This document shows positions 45,129-55,293 of a stretch of DNA of 64,000 nucleotides, piece after piece (position 1 is the first letter of the stretch; each line of letters opens with the position of its first letter). This DNA comes from RPQJ01 sp963793675 (GTDB lineage: Bacteria > Pseudomonadota > Gammaproteobacteria > Steroidobacterales > Steroidobacteraceae), in assembly GCA_963793675.1 (NCBI GenBank), contig CAWCBA010000008.1, positions 186,001-250,000 on the forward strand, read 5' to 3'. The notes under the pieces were generated by a model, which was not told the origin of the DNA, ran no database searches, and was given only the letters and a program-made list of their open reading frames with translations. A program made the position numbers and the translations under genes.

Positions 45129-46047
45129 GGGGCCAGCAGCAGCTCGGGATTCACCATCGCCCGATTCACGCTCACGCCCCAGTGCAGGTGCGGGCCCGTC
45201 ACTCGACCGGTCGCGCCGACCAGTCCCAGCACGTCGCCTTCCTTCACCACGTCACCAGTGTTCACGTCGATGCGGCTCAGGTGGCAATACATCGTGAGCA
45301 CGCCCTGGCCGTGGTCGACGAACACGGTGTTGCCGTTGAAGAAGAAATCCCCGGATTCCACGACGCGGCCAGCCGCCGGATTGCGGATCGGGGTACCGGT
45401 CGGCGCGGCGATGTCCATGCCACTGTGCGGCTTGCGCGGCAGCCCATTGAAGACGCGACGCTTGCCGTACGAATCCGAGCGCTCGCCCGGCACCGGCACG
45501 GTCCAGCGCCACGTCGGCGACAAGCCCTCGCTGTAGGTGGCCAGCGCGCGCTCGGTGCGCGCGGTCTCGGCGTCGATGCGCTTGAGGTCCTCGGGCAGCG
45601 GATCGGCCTTGCGCGCATCGACCGTCAGGTTCTGCGTGGCGTACGCCCTGGGCTCGACGTTGAACGCGATCTCGCGATCCTTGTCCCCCACCTGCGGCGT
45701 CACGAGTTTCACGGTCTGCCGGCCGGGCTCGGTCGCGAGCGGAATGCCGACGATCGCCTTCCAGCCGTCCGCGGTGCGAACGGTCGGCGCACGGTACCCG
45801 CCGAAATAGACGGCGCCCGGCGATGCGCTGCCCGCACCGAGGTCGAGGATGGCGATGCCGCCCGGCACGCGCGTGTCGCGCGGCAACGCGAGGTCGTCTG
45901 CAGCGCGTACGGCAGATGAAGCGAAGCCAAGACTGATCGACACGAGCAGCGGTGTGAGCACGCGCCGGGCCCGTCCGACCGCATACGGGGTGTGAATCCC
46001 GACGTGTTGGGACGAGTCTCGCGCGCGTCGGTTCGCTGGTGCATCAT
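45125..46047 (-). CDS. M23-family metallopeptidase (LytM domain), N-terminus uncertain
   Basis: This is an exported peptidoglycan endopeptidase-type protein. A hydrophobic signal VLTPLLVSISLGFASSA precedes an M23 N-terminal domain (GGIAILDLGAGSASPGAVYF). The LytM domain follows with zinc ligands HSGMD, the block VFVDHGQGVLTMYCHLSRID and GPHLHWGVSVN, and all catalytic residues are present. ATG 46047 overlaps the xseA stop (ATGA), which makes it the natural start, but that frame does not lead into the signal peptide, so base errors near 45965-46000 are likely. Without them only GTG 45961 is available. It is convergent with metX, with a four-base overlap. Confidence 0.8.
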
Positions 46048-47475
46048 TGCCTCGGCTTCGGCTTCTTCTGCGGTGCGGATACGGGTTTGCTGTCTGCCGC
46101 GAACACGTCCGTGACCGTAGCACGGACCGAGCCGCGCGCCACACGCGCAGCGATTCGCGCGCCGGGCGCAAGCATCGATGCGTCGGTGACGACGTGTGAG
46201 CCGGAGTCCGTCACGATCGCGTAGCCGCGCTCAAGCGTCGCCAGCGGGCTGACGGCGTTCAGCGTGCGCATGGAGTGCTCGAACCGTTCCCGCGCAAGCT
46301 GCAGTCGTCGCTGGATCGCGACAGGCAGGCGACGCTGCGCAACGTCCAGGCGCTGCTGCAGCGGCGCGAGGCGACGCGCAGGGCTGCTGCGACCGAGGAG
46401 GGCTTCCGCGTTCGCCAGGCGGACGCGGGCCCTTTCGACCCGGGCGCGGACCGCACGCTGCAGGCGCTGCTCGAGTTCGTCGAGGCGCTGCGCATGCTGC
46501 TGCAGTCGTGCACGCGGCGAGAGTTGCTGCAGCGACCGTTCCCACTGCTGCAGCGTCTGTCGCAGCGACGACAGCTTGCGGCGCAAGGCACTGGACCACG
46601 TTGCGCTCGTGCGCTGCAAAGGCGCGCAGGTATTCCGCGCTGTCCGGAACGCTGCGTTCCGCCGCGCCGGAGGGCGTCGGCGCGCGCTCGTCCGCGACGA
46701 AGTCTGCAATCGTGACGTCGGTTTCGTGGCCCACGCCGCTGATGATCGGAATGTCGCACGCGTAGATCGCACGCGCGACCGATTCCTCGTTGAACGCCAT
46801 CAGGTCTTCGAGCGAACCGCCGCCCCGCGCCAGGATCAGCACGTCGCAGTCGCGACGCGCAGCGGCGAGCTGCAGCGCCTGCACGATTTCGCGCGGTGCC
46901 GCTTCACCCTGCACCGCAACCGGGTAGACCAGCACCGGCACGGCCGGGAAGCGGCGCTGCAGGATGTGCAGGATGTCGCGCAGCGCCGCCCCGGTCGGTG
47001 ACGTGATCACGCCGATGCGTCGGGGCAGGGTGGGCAGCGGCTTTTTCCGCGCGGCATCGAACAGGCCCTCGGCCAGCAGCTTGCGTTTGAGTTCCTCGAA
47101 CCGGCGGCGCAGCGCGCCTTCGCCAGCCTCCTCGAGGTGATCGATGACGACCTGGAACTCGCCACGGGCCTCGTAGAGGCTCACCCGACCGCGTGCCAGC
47201 ACCCTGGCGCCGTCCTTCACCGGGAAACGCACGAGCATGCTGCGGTTGCGGAACATCGCGCAGCGAACCTGCGCCGATTCGTCCTTCAAGGAGAAATACC
47301 AGTGGCCCGAGGCGGGGCGCGCCAGGTTCGAGATCTCGCCCTCCAGCCAGACCGAGCCCAGTCCCCGCTCAAGCAGCATTCGCGCCTGGGCGTTGAGCTG
47401 CGAAATCGAGAGGACTTCCCGCGCCGGGGCGGCCGGTGAGGGCATTGCGTCGTCGTCGAACCAGGAATCGGTCAT
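46044..47475 (-). CDS. xseA: Exodeoxyribonuclease VII large subunit, one frameshift
   Basis: XseA is the large subunit of the single-strand-specific exonuclease VII. The first frame has the OB-fold region VWLEGEISNLARPASGHWYF and the catalytic block RIGVITSPTGAALRDILHIL, ILARGGGSLEDLMAFNEE and ISGVGHETDVTIADFVAD. Near 46590 one extra C shifts the frame in QCLARKLSSLRQ. The remainder is the long Gln/Arg-rich coiled coil and the end TLERGYAIVTDSGSHV. Joined length is about 476 residues, normal for the family. The stop overlaps the M23 peptidase start. Confidence 0.9.
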
Positions 47476-47562
47476 CGGCGAATCTTACCGGTCGGGACGT
47501 TGTGCAACACCCGGTGAAGCGACGTCGCTTCGCCGGCCTGGGCCGTCCCGCACCGGCATCGA

Positions 47563-47675
47563 GGGCCCGATCCTCTTGGATCGCGGGCGGGCCGTCCGCG
47601 ACATGGACGTCGCGGCCGGAGCCCCCAGGGACGGGTTTACGGCGTCCCCGGCCGCGATCCAAGAGGATCGGGCCC
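47563..47675. repeat. 113-base palindromic repeat between xseA and guaB
   Basis: Perfect 24-base inverted arms lie at 47563-47586 and 47652-47675; the core reads GATCCTCTTGGATCGCGG on the left. Inside is a smaller hairpin CCGCGAC-N6-GTCGCGG (47596-47615). It sits in the 311-base divergent gap between xseA and guaB, ahead of the guaB promoter. The size and nested structure suggest a REP-like or miniature repeat rather than a regulatory operator. I see no gene in this gap. Confidence 0.75.
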
Positions 47676-47727
47676 CGGTGCCTGCCGCTTTCGCCCAAGC
47701 CGGCGAATACCCTGCAGGCACGGGGTT

Positions 47728-47756
47728 TTACGCAACGCGCCCCGAGCGGGTACAAT
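47728..47756 (+). promoter_or_regulatory. Candidate guaB promoter
   Basis: TACAAT at 47751-47756 is preceded at 17 bases by a weak -35 TTACGC (47728-47733). It would start transcription about 24 bases before the guaB ATG. Confidence 0.45.
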
Positions 47757-47786
47757 GCCGCGCTTCCTTTCGCTCCGGGTCGCCCA

Positions 47787-49256
47787 ATGCTGCGAATTCT
47801 CGAGGAAGCCCTCACCTTCGACGACGTCCTGCTGGTGCCGGCCTATTCCCAGGTCCTGCCGGCAGAGGTCAGCCTGGCCACGCAACTGACGCGCGGCATC
47901 AAGCTGAACCTGCCGATCGTGTCGGCCGCCATGGACACCGTCACCGAGCATCGCCTCGCGATTTCGATCGCGCAGGAAGGCGGCATCGGCATCCTCCACA
48001 AGAACATGACCATCCAGTCGCAGGCGCGCGAAGTCGCGCGCGTGAAGCGCTTCGAGAGCGGCATCATCCACGACCCGATCACGGTCCGGCCCGAGCAGAC
48101 CATCCGCGAGGTCCTCGAGCTCACGCGTTCCAAGAACATCTCGGGCGTGCCGGTCGTGCGCGACGGCAAGGCGGTCGGCATCGTCACGCACCGCGACCTG
48201 CGCTTCGAGACGCGTTACGACGCGCCGGTCTCCGAAGTGATGACGCCGCGCGACCGGCTCATCACGGTGCGCGAGGGCTCGCCCAAGGAACACGTGCTCA
48301 TGCTGCTGCACAAGCACCGCATCGAAAAGGTGCTGGTCGTCGGCGACGACTTCCAGCTGAAGGGCATGATCACCGTCAAGGACTTCCAGAAGGCGACCGA
48401 ATTCCCGCGGGCCTGCAAGGACGAGCGCGGCGCATTGCGCGTCGGCGCGGCCGTCGGCACCGGCGCGGACACGCTCGATCGCGCGGCGGCGCTGCGTGAG
48501 AACGGCGTCGACGTCATCGTCGTCGACACGGCCCATGGCCACAGTCGCGGCGTGATCGAGACGGTCAGGCGCATCAAGGCGAAGTGGCCGAACCAGCAGG
48601 TGATCGCGGGCAACATCGTCACGGCTGAAGCCGCGATGGCGCTGATCGACGCCGGCGCGGACGCGGTGAAGGTCGGCATCGGTCCGGGCTCGATCTGCAC
48701 CACCCGCATCGTCGCCGGCGTCGGCGTGCCGCAGATCACGGCGGTGGCCAATGTCGCTGCGGCGCTGGCCCCGCACGGTATCCCGCTGATTGCCGACGGC
48801 GGCATCCGCTTCTCCGGCGACCTGGCCAAGGCCATCGTCGCGGGCGCGCACTGCGTGATGATGGGCGGCCTGTTCGCGGGCACCGAGGAATCGCCCGGCG
48901 AAGTCGAGCTGTACCAGGGCGCTTCGTACAAGTCGTACCGCGGCATGGGTTCGCTCGGCGCGATGGCGCAGTCGAACGGCTCGCGCGACCGTTACTTCCA
49001 GGACGCCTCGGCCGAAATCGAGAAGCTCGTGCCGGAAGGCGTCGAAGGCCGTGTGCCCTACAAGGGCAGCATCGTCGCGATCCTGCACCAGCTCGCGGGC
49101 GGCCTGCGCGCTGCAATGGGGTACACGGGCAGCGCCAACATCGACGAGATGCGCACGCAGCCCAGGTTCGTGCGCATCACCAACGCGGGCGTGCGCGAGA
49201 GCCACGTCCACGACGTGACCATCACCAAGGAAGCCCCGAATTACCGTGTCAGCTGA
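47787..49256 (+). CDS. guaB: Inosine-5'-monophosphate dehydrogenase
   Basis: GuaB oxidises IMP to XMP, the committed step of GMP synthesis. The 489 residues begin MLRILEEALTFDDVLLVPAYS and carry two CBS domains (about residues 95-205: IHDPITVRPEQTIREVL, VVRDGKAVGIVTHRDLRF). The catalytic loop GIGPGSICTTRIVAGVGVPQ holds the active cysteine; the flap RYFQDASAEIEKLVPEGVEG follows. ATG 47787 fits both family and promoter. guaA begins inside its last codons. Confidence 0.97.
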   Translation: MLRILEEALTFDDVLLVPAYSQVLPAEVSLATQLTRGIKLNLPIVSAAMDTVTEHRLAISIAQEGGIGILHKNMTIQSQAREVARVKRFESGIIHDPITVRPEQTIREVLELTRSKNISGVPVVRDGKAVGIVTHRDLRFETRYDAPVSEVMTPRDRLITVREGSPKEHVLMLLHKHRIEKVLVVGDDFQLKGMITVKDFQKATEFPRACKDERGALRVGAAVGTGADTLDRAAALRENGVDVIVVDTAHGHSRGVIETVRRIKAKWPNQQVIAGNIVTAEAAMALIDAGADAVKVGIGPGSICTTRIVAGVGVPQITAVANVAAALAPHGIPLIADGGIRFSGDLAKAIVAGAHCVMMGGLFAGTEESPGEVELYQGASYKSYRGMGSLGAMAQSNGSRDRYFQDASAEIEKLVPEGVEGRVPYKGSIVAILHQLAGGLRAAMGYTGSANIDEMRTQPRFVRITNAGVRESHVHDVTITKEAPNYRVS

Positions 49257-50854
49257 GCAAGCGTCGACGACGGTGCGTCCGCCCGACATCCACGCGCACC
49301 GTATCCTGATCCTCGATTTCGGGGCCCAGTACACCCAGTTGATCGCGCGACGCGTCCGCGAAAGCGGCGTCTACTGCGAGATCCATCCCTGGGACATCAG
49401 CGACGCCGAGGTTCGCGCGTTCGGCGCGCGCGGCATCATCCTTTCCGGCGGCCCCGAGTCCGTCACGGATACGCAGCCGCCCAAGGCGCCGCAGGCCGTG
49501 TTCGAGGCGGGCGTGCCGGTGCTCGGCATCTGCTACGGCATGCAGACGATGGCACAGCAGCTCGGCGGCCGCGTCAGCGGCTCCGATCACCGTGAGTTCG
49601 GCTACGCGCAGGTCACCGTGACCGCGCCTTGCCGCCTGTTCAACGAATTGTTCGATCACCGCGACCCGCAGGGCCGCGCCGTGCTCGACGTCTGGATGAG
49701 CCACGGCGACCGCGTCGAGGAAATACCGGCCGGCTTCGTGCCCGTGGCTTCCTCGGCGAACGCGCCGCTCGCGGCCATGGCCGACGAAGCGCGTCGCTAT
49801 TACGCGGTCCAGTTCCATCCCGAAGTGACGCACACCCTGCAGGGCGGGCGCATGCTCGAGCGCTTCGTGCGCGAGATCTGCGCGTGCGAGGCGCGCTGGG
49901 AGCCAGGCAACATCATCGCCGACGCGGTCGCGCGCGTGCGCGAGCAGGTGGGCAGCGACAAGGTGCTGCTGGGCCTGTCCGGTGGCGTGGATTCGTCGGT
50001 CGTGGCGGCGCTGCTGCATCGCGCGATCGGCGACCAGCTGGTCTGCGTGTTCGTCGACCACGGCCTGCTGCGCGCCGACGAAGGCGACCAGGTCATGAAG
50101 ATGCTCGGCGACAACATGGGCGTGAAGATCATCCGGGTGAATGCCGAAGAGCGCTTCCTCGATGCGCTGCGCGGCGAGGCTGATCCGGAGCGCAAGCGCA
50201 AGATCATCGGCCGGATGTTCATCGAGGTGTTCGACGAGGAGTCGAACAAGCTCGAAGGCGTGCGCTGGCTGGCGCAGGGCACGATCTATCCCGACGTGAT
50301 CGAATCGGCGGGCGCGAAGACCGGCAAGGCGCACGTGATCAAGTCGCATCACAACGTGGGCGGCCTGCCCGAGCACATGAAGCTCAAGCTGGTCGAGCCG
50401 TTGCGCGAACTGTTCAAGGACGAGGTGCGTCGCCTCGGCCTCGAACTCGGGCTGCCGCGCTCGATGGTGTTCCGCCATCCGTTCCCGGGCCCGGGCCTCG
50501 GCGTGCGGATCCTGGGCGAAGTCTCGAAGCAGTACGCCGACCTGCTGCGCAAGGCCGACAGGATCTTCATCGACGAGCTGCACGCCCACGGACTCTACGA
50601 CCAGACGCAGCCAGGCCTTCGCGGTCTTCCTCCCCGTGCGTTCGGTCGCCGTCATGGGCGACGGCCGCCGTTACGATTACGTGATCGCGTTGCGCGCGGT
50701 CGAGACGGTCGATTTCATGACGGCACGCTGGGCGCGGCTGCCCTACGAGTTCCTGGATCTGTGCTCGCGCCGCATCATCAACGAGGTGGCTGGCATCTCA
50801 CGGGTCACCTACGATATTTCCAGCAAGCCACCCGCGACGATCGAGTGGGAGTGA
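49246..50854 (+). CDS. guaA: GMP synthase (glutamine-hydrolysing), one frameshift
   Basis: GuaA aminates XMP to GMP. The class I glutamine amidotransferase domain has ILILDFGAQYTQLIARRV, the nucleophile VPVLGICYGMQTMAQQLGG and YYAVQFHPEVTHT. The ATP-pyrophosphatase domain has LLGLSGGVDSSVVAALLHRA and later LVEPLRELFKDEVRRLGLELG. Near 50610, in YDQTSQAFAVFLPV, one extra C shifts the frame; the dimerisation end SVAVMGDGRRYDYVIALRAV through PATIEWE follows. Joined length is about 535 residues. An essential gene broken at one base in a conserved block argues for sequence error. GTG 49246 overlaps guaB; GTG near 49272 is an alternative start. Confidence 0.92.
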
Positions 50855-50881
50855 GCCGGCGGCTCTGCTCCCGGACTGACG

Positions 50882-51349
50882 ATGGACACCCCAGACCAGG
50901 CCTTCATGCGCCGCGCCATCGAGCTGGCGCGACAGGCGGAAGCGGCCGGCGAAGTGCCGGTCGGCGCGCTGATCGTGCGCCACGGCGAGGTGATCGCCGA
51001 GGGATTCAACCGGCCGATCTCGACGCACGATCCCACGGCGCACGCGGAGATGATCGCGTTGCGCGCTGCCGCGGCGCGCAGCGACAGTTACCGCCTGCTG
51101 GGCACGACGCTGTACGTGACGCTCGAGCCTTGCGCGATGTGCGCGGGAGCGATGGTGCATGCACGCGTGCAGCGCCTGGTCTACGCCGCCGCTGATCCCC
51201 GCGCAGGCGCGGCGGGCAGCGTCTTCAACGTCGTGCGGAACGCTGCGCTCAATCACCGGCTGGACGTCGACGCAGGCGTGCTCGGTGACGAATGCGGATC
51301 GTTGCTGCGCAATTTCTTCGTCGCGCGCCGCAATCCACGCGTGGGCTAA
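50882..51349 (+). CDS. tadA: tRNA-specific adenosine deaminase TadA
   Basis: TadA converts A34 to inosine in tRNA-Arg(ACG). The 155-residue protein has the deaminase zinc site THDPTAHAEMIALR (His and catalytic Glu) and LEPCAMCAGAMVHARVQRLVY, followed by VFNVVRNAALNHRL. It is 27 bases after guaA and converges on mltF with a four-base overlap. Confidence 0.93.
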   Translation: MDTPDQAFMRRAIELARQAEAAGEVPVGALIVRHGEVIAEGFNRPISTHDPTAHAEMIALRAAAARSDSYRLLGTTLYVTLEPCAMCAGAMVHARVQRLVYAAADPRAGAAGSVFNVVRNAALNHRLDVDAGVLGDECGSLLRNFFVARRNPRVG

Positions 51350-52746
51350 CGTCCGCGCGTGCCGTTCGAGCTCATTTCCGGTTCCGGCGGCGTACCACCC
51401 GCGGACATCGACGTCCCCGCGACCTGCAGGATGTTCAGGTAGGCCTGCACGTTGTCGACGTAACGCACGGGCTCCCAGCCGCGGGCGTAGCCGCGCTTCG
51501 TGCGCGTGTACCAGCGCTCCTGGCTCAGCAGCGGCAGGAATTCACGCACGTCGTCCCAGCGGTCGGGATTGCGGCCGGCCTGCTGCGCCAGTACGCGCGC
51601 GTCCTCGAGGTGACCGAGGCCAACGTTGTAGGCCGCCACGGCAAACCACGTGCGGTCAGGCTCGGGAATCCGGCGGGGCATCTCGCGCAGCAGTGTCGAG
51701 AGGTATTTCGCGGCCCCGAAGATGCTCGAGCGTGGATCGCGACGGTCGCCGGCCCGCATGCGGGCCGCGGTGTCCTCGGTGAGCTGCATCAGGCCGCGCA
51801 CGCCCGTGAACGACACGGCGTACGGGTCCCACTTCGATTCCTGGTAACCCATCGCCGCGAGCAGTCGCCAGTCGATGCTGTGCTGCTGGCCCGCCTGCTG
51901 GAACCAGGCGAGGTACACCGGCAGGCGGCTCTGCAGATGCTCCATGAAGTTGCGCGAGAACAGGTAGTCGAAGCGGTCGTCCTTGCCGTAGTAGCGGTCG
52001 AGCAGGGCGGCGATCACGCCTTCGTGGCGCGCGAGGACGAAGAATGCATTGACACGGTCGAGCAGGCTGGAGTCGTCGCCGCCAGTGCTCACGACCCAGG
52101 CCAGGGCGCGCTCGCGCGAAAGGTCGAGCGCAATGGCCAGTTCCGGGTGCACCGAGCGATTCAGCGCGAACTCGGTCGAGGTGGCGAGGGTGTACTGCAC
52201 CTTGCCTTGCGACACGTCGGCCAGGATTTCTTCCGTGTCGGTGGCATCGCGCTCGACCCAGGCGAGATCCGGGTATTTCAGCCGCAGGTCCTCGAGCGTC
52301 CGTTGATGGGCGCTGGCCGCCCCGACCTCGATCTGCCCGCGACCGGCGTCGACGATGCTGGTCGGCCTGGGGCTGCGGCGCCGGTAAACCAGGTGTTCCC
52401 GAACCCGCTGGTAGCCTGGGCCAAACTGGACACCGTCCGGCAGCGCGATACCCGTGGTCAATCCCGCAGCCGCGATATGGGCCCGTCCGGCAGCCACCTC
52501 CTCGATGGCGGCATCGCGGGTCTTGACCGTGTAGAGACGCAGGGGCACACCCAGGTGCTCGGCGAACCGGCTGGCCAGGTCATAGGCCGGGCCTTCGGGG
52601 CCGTGACTGCCGAGGTAGTAGGCGTCCGGGCTGTTGCGGGTGACTACCCTGAGTTCGCCGTCGGCCAGAATCCGCTGCAGCAGCGGAGGCGGCTGGGCAC
52701 AGGTGGCCAGCAACAGCGTCGACAGCAGGGCGAGTAATACTTTCAT
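51346..52746 (-). CDS. mltF: Membrane-bound lytic murein transglycosylase F
   Basis: MltF is an outer-membrane lipoprotein that cleaves glycan strands to anhydro-muropeptides. The 466-residue protein has a lipoprotein signal MKVLLALLSTLLLATC, then an extracellular solute-binding-like domain (about residues 30-260, PAYDLASRFAEHLGVPLRLY). The catalytic SLT domain follows: LAAMGYQESKWDPYAVSFTG with the catalytic Glu, VRGLMQLTEDTAARM and AVAAYNVGLGHLEDARVLA. Length and order fit. It lies next to tRNA-Ser, which faces away from it. Confidence 0.95.
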   Translation of the reverse strand: MKVLLALLSTLLLATCAQPPPLLQRILADGELRVVTRNSPDAYYLGSHGPEGPAYDLASRFAEHLGVPLRLYTVKTRDAAIEEVAAGRAHIAAAGLTTGIALPDGVQFGPGYQRVREHLVYRRRSPRPTSIVDAGRGQIEVGAASAHQRTLEDLRLKYPDLAWVERDATDTEEILADVSQGKVQYTLATSTEFALNRSVHPELAIALDLSRERALAWVVSTGGDDSSLLDRVNAFFVLARHEGVIAALLDRYYGKDDRFDYLFSRNFMEHLQSRLPVYLAWFQQAGQQHSIDWRLLAAMGYQESKWDPYAVSFTGVRGLMQLTEDTAARMRAGDRRDPRSSIFGAAKYLSTLLREMPRRIPEPDRTWFAVAAYNVGLGHLEDARVLAQQAGRNPDRWDDVREFLPLLSQERWYTRTKRGYARGWEPVRYVDNVQAYLNILQVAGTSMSAGGTPPEPEMSSNGTRGR

Positions 52747-52846
52747 GGGGTTAGGGCTGGCCGGCCCGGCCCATTGTGCCTACCGGCGCGGCGCGGCGCG
52801 CGGGTGGTGCTGCGCCGCGGCCTGCTATAGAATTCGCGGCCCTCGC

Positions 52847-52939
52847 GGAGAGGTACCGAAGCGGTCATAACGGCGCCGACTCGAAATCGGATGGGGGTTT
52901 AATAGCCCCACGTGGGTTCGAATCCCACCCTCTCCGCCA
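52847..52939 (+). tRNA. tRNA-Ser (anticodon CGA)
   Basis: This is a 93-base class II tRNA with acceptor stem GGAGAGG/CCTCTCC, discriminator G and an encoded CCA. It has a long variable arm (GGGGGTTTAATAGCCCC) and T-loop GGTTCGAATCC. The anticodon loop CTCGAAA gives CGA, reading UCG serine. A TAGAAT at 52828-52833 is a plausible -10. Confidence 0.95.
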
Positions 52940-52949
52940 CTTATTGCCG

Positions 52950-52987
52950 CAAGCGTCTGAAACTAGATTAGTCAGTTCAGACGCTTG
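52950..52987. repeat. 12-base inverted repeat just downstream of tRNA-Ser
   Basis: CAAGCGTCTGAA (52950-52961) and TTCAGACGCTTG (52976-52987) are perfect inverted repeats around a 14-base loop. No T-run follows, so it is not a standard terminator. It starts 11 bases after the tRNA CCA end, a place where integrases often act, so it may be part of an old attachment region. Confidence 0.7.
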
Positions 52988-53418
52988 TGCGCAGCCCCAC
53001 GTCCAGCCCCACCTTTTTTCCTGCCTGCGGCCGGTACCCAAACACTTGTGTCTGGCGTCTCGTGATGCTCGGCTGCTGTTTGTGATCTCGGTTGTCGCCG
53101 ACTCCAGGTAACAAGACCAACCGACCGGAGGGCACATGGACTGGCGATTCGGCCGCCCCCGCCATGCGGACATGTCGCTCAAAGCACGGGGCGAAAATGC
53201 AACGGGTAAAGTTCTCGTGGGTTGCAGGAACTGGCCGCCATCGGCTGCTTCCCGGCAGCAAGAACAGCTGAAATGTGGGCCCCAACGACCGTTCACCCCA
53301 GGCATGAACGGGTCGAGACCGAAGAGTTCAACCCCAGTATGCTCTGGTCTTAACATCATGGAACCATTCAGTAGGACGCACGGTCTGCACAACGAGACTG
53401 TCGACAGGAGTTGAGGTC
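52988..53418. other. Gene-free stretch between tRNA-Ser and the sulfatase gene
   Basis: No reading frame here has a recognisable domain or convincing start. The long minus-strand frame (52865-53392) runs back through the tRNA and is not credible. The composition looks less GC-rich than the flanking genes. The last bases supply the ribosome-binding site (AGGAG near 53404) of the sulfatase. Confidence 0.6.
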
Positions 53419-55246
53419 ATGGGGAGCGACGCCAAGTCGGGTGAGGATCGCGCTGCTTTCGATCCTGGTCGAAGGGAGGCGCTGAAGGCCATCGGGGCCG
53501 GTGCGGCTGCGGTCGCCGTCGCCGGGCGCTTCGCCGCCAGCGCGCAGGCAAGCGAAACGCGAGCTGAACCCCTCGCGGTAGCGCCGACCGGACGGCCGTA
53601 CAACATCCTGTTCATCCTGACGGACCAGGAACGGCTGTTTCGGCCAGGGGAACTACCGGCCGACTACCGCCTGCCAGCGCACGAACGACTCATCGAGCGC
53701 GGCACCTTGTTCGAGAACCATTACATCAACTCCTGCGTGTGCACGCCCTCGCGCTCGGTCCTCTACACCGGCCAGCACATCCAGCACACGCGGATGTTCG
53801 ACAACACGAACTTTCCATGGATCAGCAGCCTGTCGACCGACATCCCGACGATCGGCCACCTCATGCGCGACGTCGGCTACTACACCGCGTACAAGGGCAA
53901 GTGGCACCTGACCAAGGAGTTCGAGACCGTCAACGACGCTGGGATCACCGACCAGGATCTTCACCAAGGAAATGGAAGCCTACGGCTTCTCCGACTACCT
54001 CGGTATCGGCGACATCATCGGGCATGACCGAGGCGGCTATCTTCACGACGGGGTCATTTCCGCGATGGCAGTCAACTGGCTGCGCGGCCGAGGCACGGAT
54101 CTCTCGGCGGAGAAGAAGCCGTGGTTTCTCGCGGTGAATCTGGTCAATCCGCACGACGTCATGTTCCTCAATACCGACCGCCCGGGCGAAGCGGTTCAGA
54201 ACCGCAACATCCTGGGGCACATCCGGCCGGAACCGACGGATCCCCTGTACAAGAAGCAGTGGACCTTCGACCTGCCCAAGACGTACTCACAGAAGCTCGA
54301 CGAGCCGGGCCGTCCCCGGAGCCACGCCGAATACCTGCGATCGCACGACGCGCTGATGGGCAACATTGCGAATGAGGACTGGCGCTGGAAGCGCAGGCAC
54401 AACTACTACCTCAACTGCCTGCGCGACGTCGATCGCAGTATTGCGACCGTGCTCGCCGAGGTCGACGCGCTGGGCTTCGCCTCGAATACCATCATCGTGA
54501 TGACCGCCGACCACGGCGATCTTGACGGCGCTCACCGGCTGCACTCGAAGGGCGCGACGGCCTACCGCGAGCAGAACAACGTGCCATTGATCCTCGTGCA
54601 TCCGGCGCTTCCGGGGGGCAAGCGATGCAAGGCGGTCACCTCGCATCTCGACATCGCACCCACCCTCGTCAGCCTGAGCGGCGCGAGCGCCGAGCGCAAG
54701 GCGGCGGTCTTCAAGCAGCTGCCGGGGAAGGACTTTTCGCCGGTGCTCGCGGCACCCGAGAAGGCCACGCGCGACTCGGTTCGGGACGGAGCGCTCTTTT
54801 GTTACAACATGTTCGCCTACGTCGACGGCGAGTTCCTCGAGCGCGCGGTCGCGATGCTGCGGCAGCCCGATGGCAAGGCCAAGGTCGCCGAAGCCGCCAA
54901 GGCGGGCCAGCTTCGACCCGACATGACGAAGCGCGGCGCCATCCGCAGCATCTACGACGGCAAGTACAGGTTCACGCGCTACTTCTCACCGCGCGAGCAT
55001 CACCGCCCGACAACCCTCGAAGCGCTGTACGCGCACAATGACCTTGAACTGTTCGACCTCGAGGCCGACCCACTCGAACAGACCAACCTCGCGCTCGACC
55101 GGAGCAAGTACCAGCACCTGATCGAGGCGATGAACGCGAAGTTGAACGCGCTGATCGACCGCGAGGTCGGCGAGGACCTCGGCCAGATGCTGCCGAAGGA
55201 CCCAGGGGGCGGGTGGGTGCTGACCGAAGCCGTCAACGACGTCTAG
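53419..55246 (+). CDS. Tat-exported sulfatase, one frameshift
   Basis: This is an alkaline-phosphatase-superfamily sulfatase. The N-terminus has a twin-arginine signal: RREALKAIGAGAAAVAVAG at about residues 18-36 with a cleavage-like AQA after it. The core starts NILFILTDQERLF. The formylglycine motif CTPSR lies at residues 108-112, so the cysteine needs conversion by a maturase not seen here. KGKWHLTKEFE ends the first part; an extra G near 53960 shifts the frame before IFTKEMEAYGFSDYLG. Metal residues reappear in VMTADHGDLDGAHRLHSKG. Joined length is about 608 residues. The substrate (a sulfate ester or phosphonate-like compound) is unknown. It opens the accessory-looking region after tRNA-Ser. 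Confidence 0.85.
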
Positions 55247-55293
55247 AGCCGCGGCGCATCAGGTACACCATGGGAACCCAGGGAGATCACGAG

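Noticed and set aside
47237..48499. A 420-codon open frame on the plus strand across xseA's start, the palindrome and guaB
   Set aside because: It is antisense to xseA and out of frame with guaB; the low-complexity Arg/Ala/Gly translation has no domain. It is a GC-rich shadow frame.
52865..53392. A 175-codon minus-strand frame after tRNA-Ser
   Set aside because: It reads through most of the tRNA gene, lacks a ribosome-binding site and matches no family; composition does not look coding.
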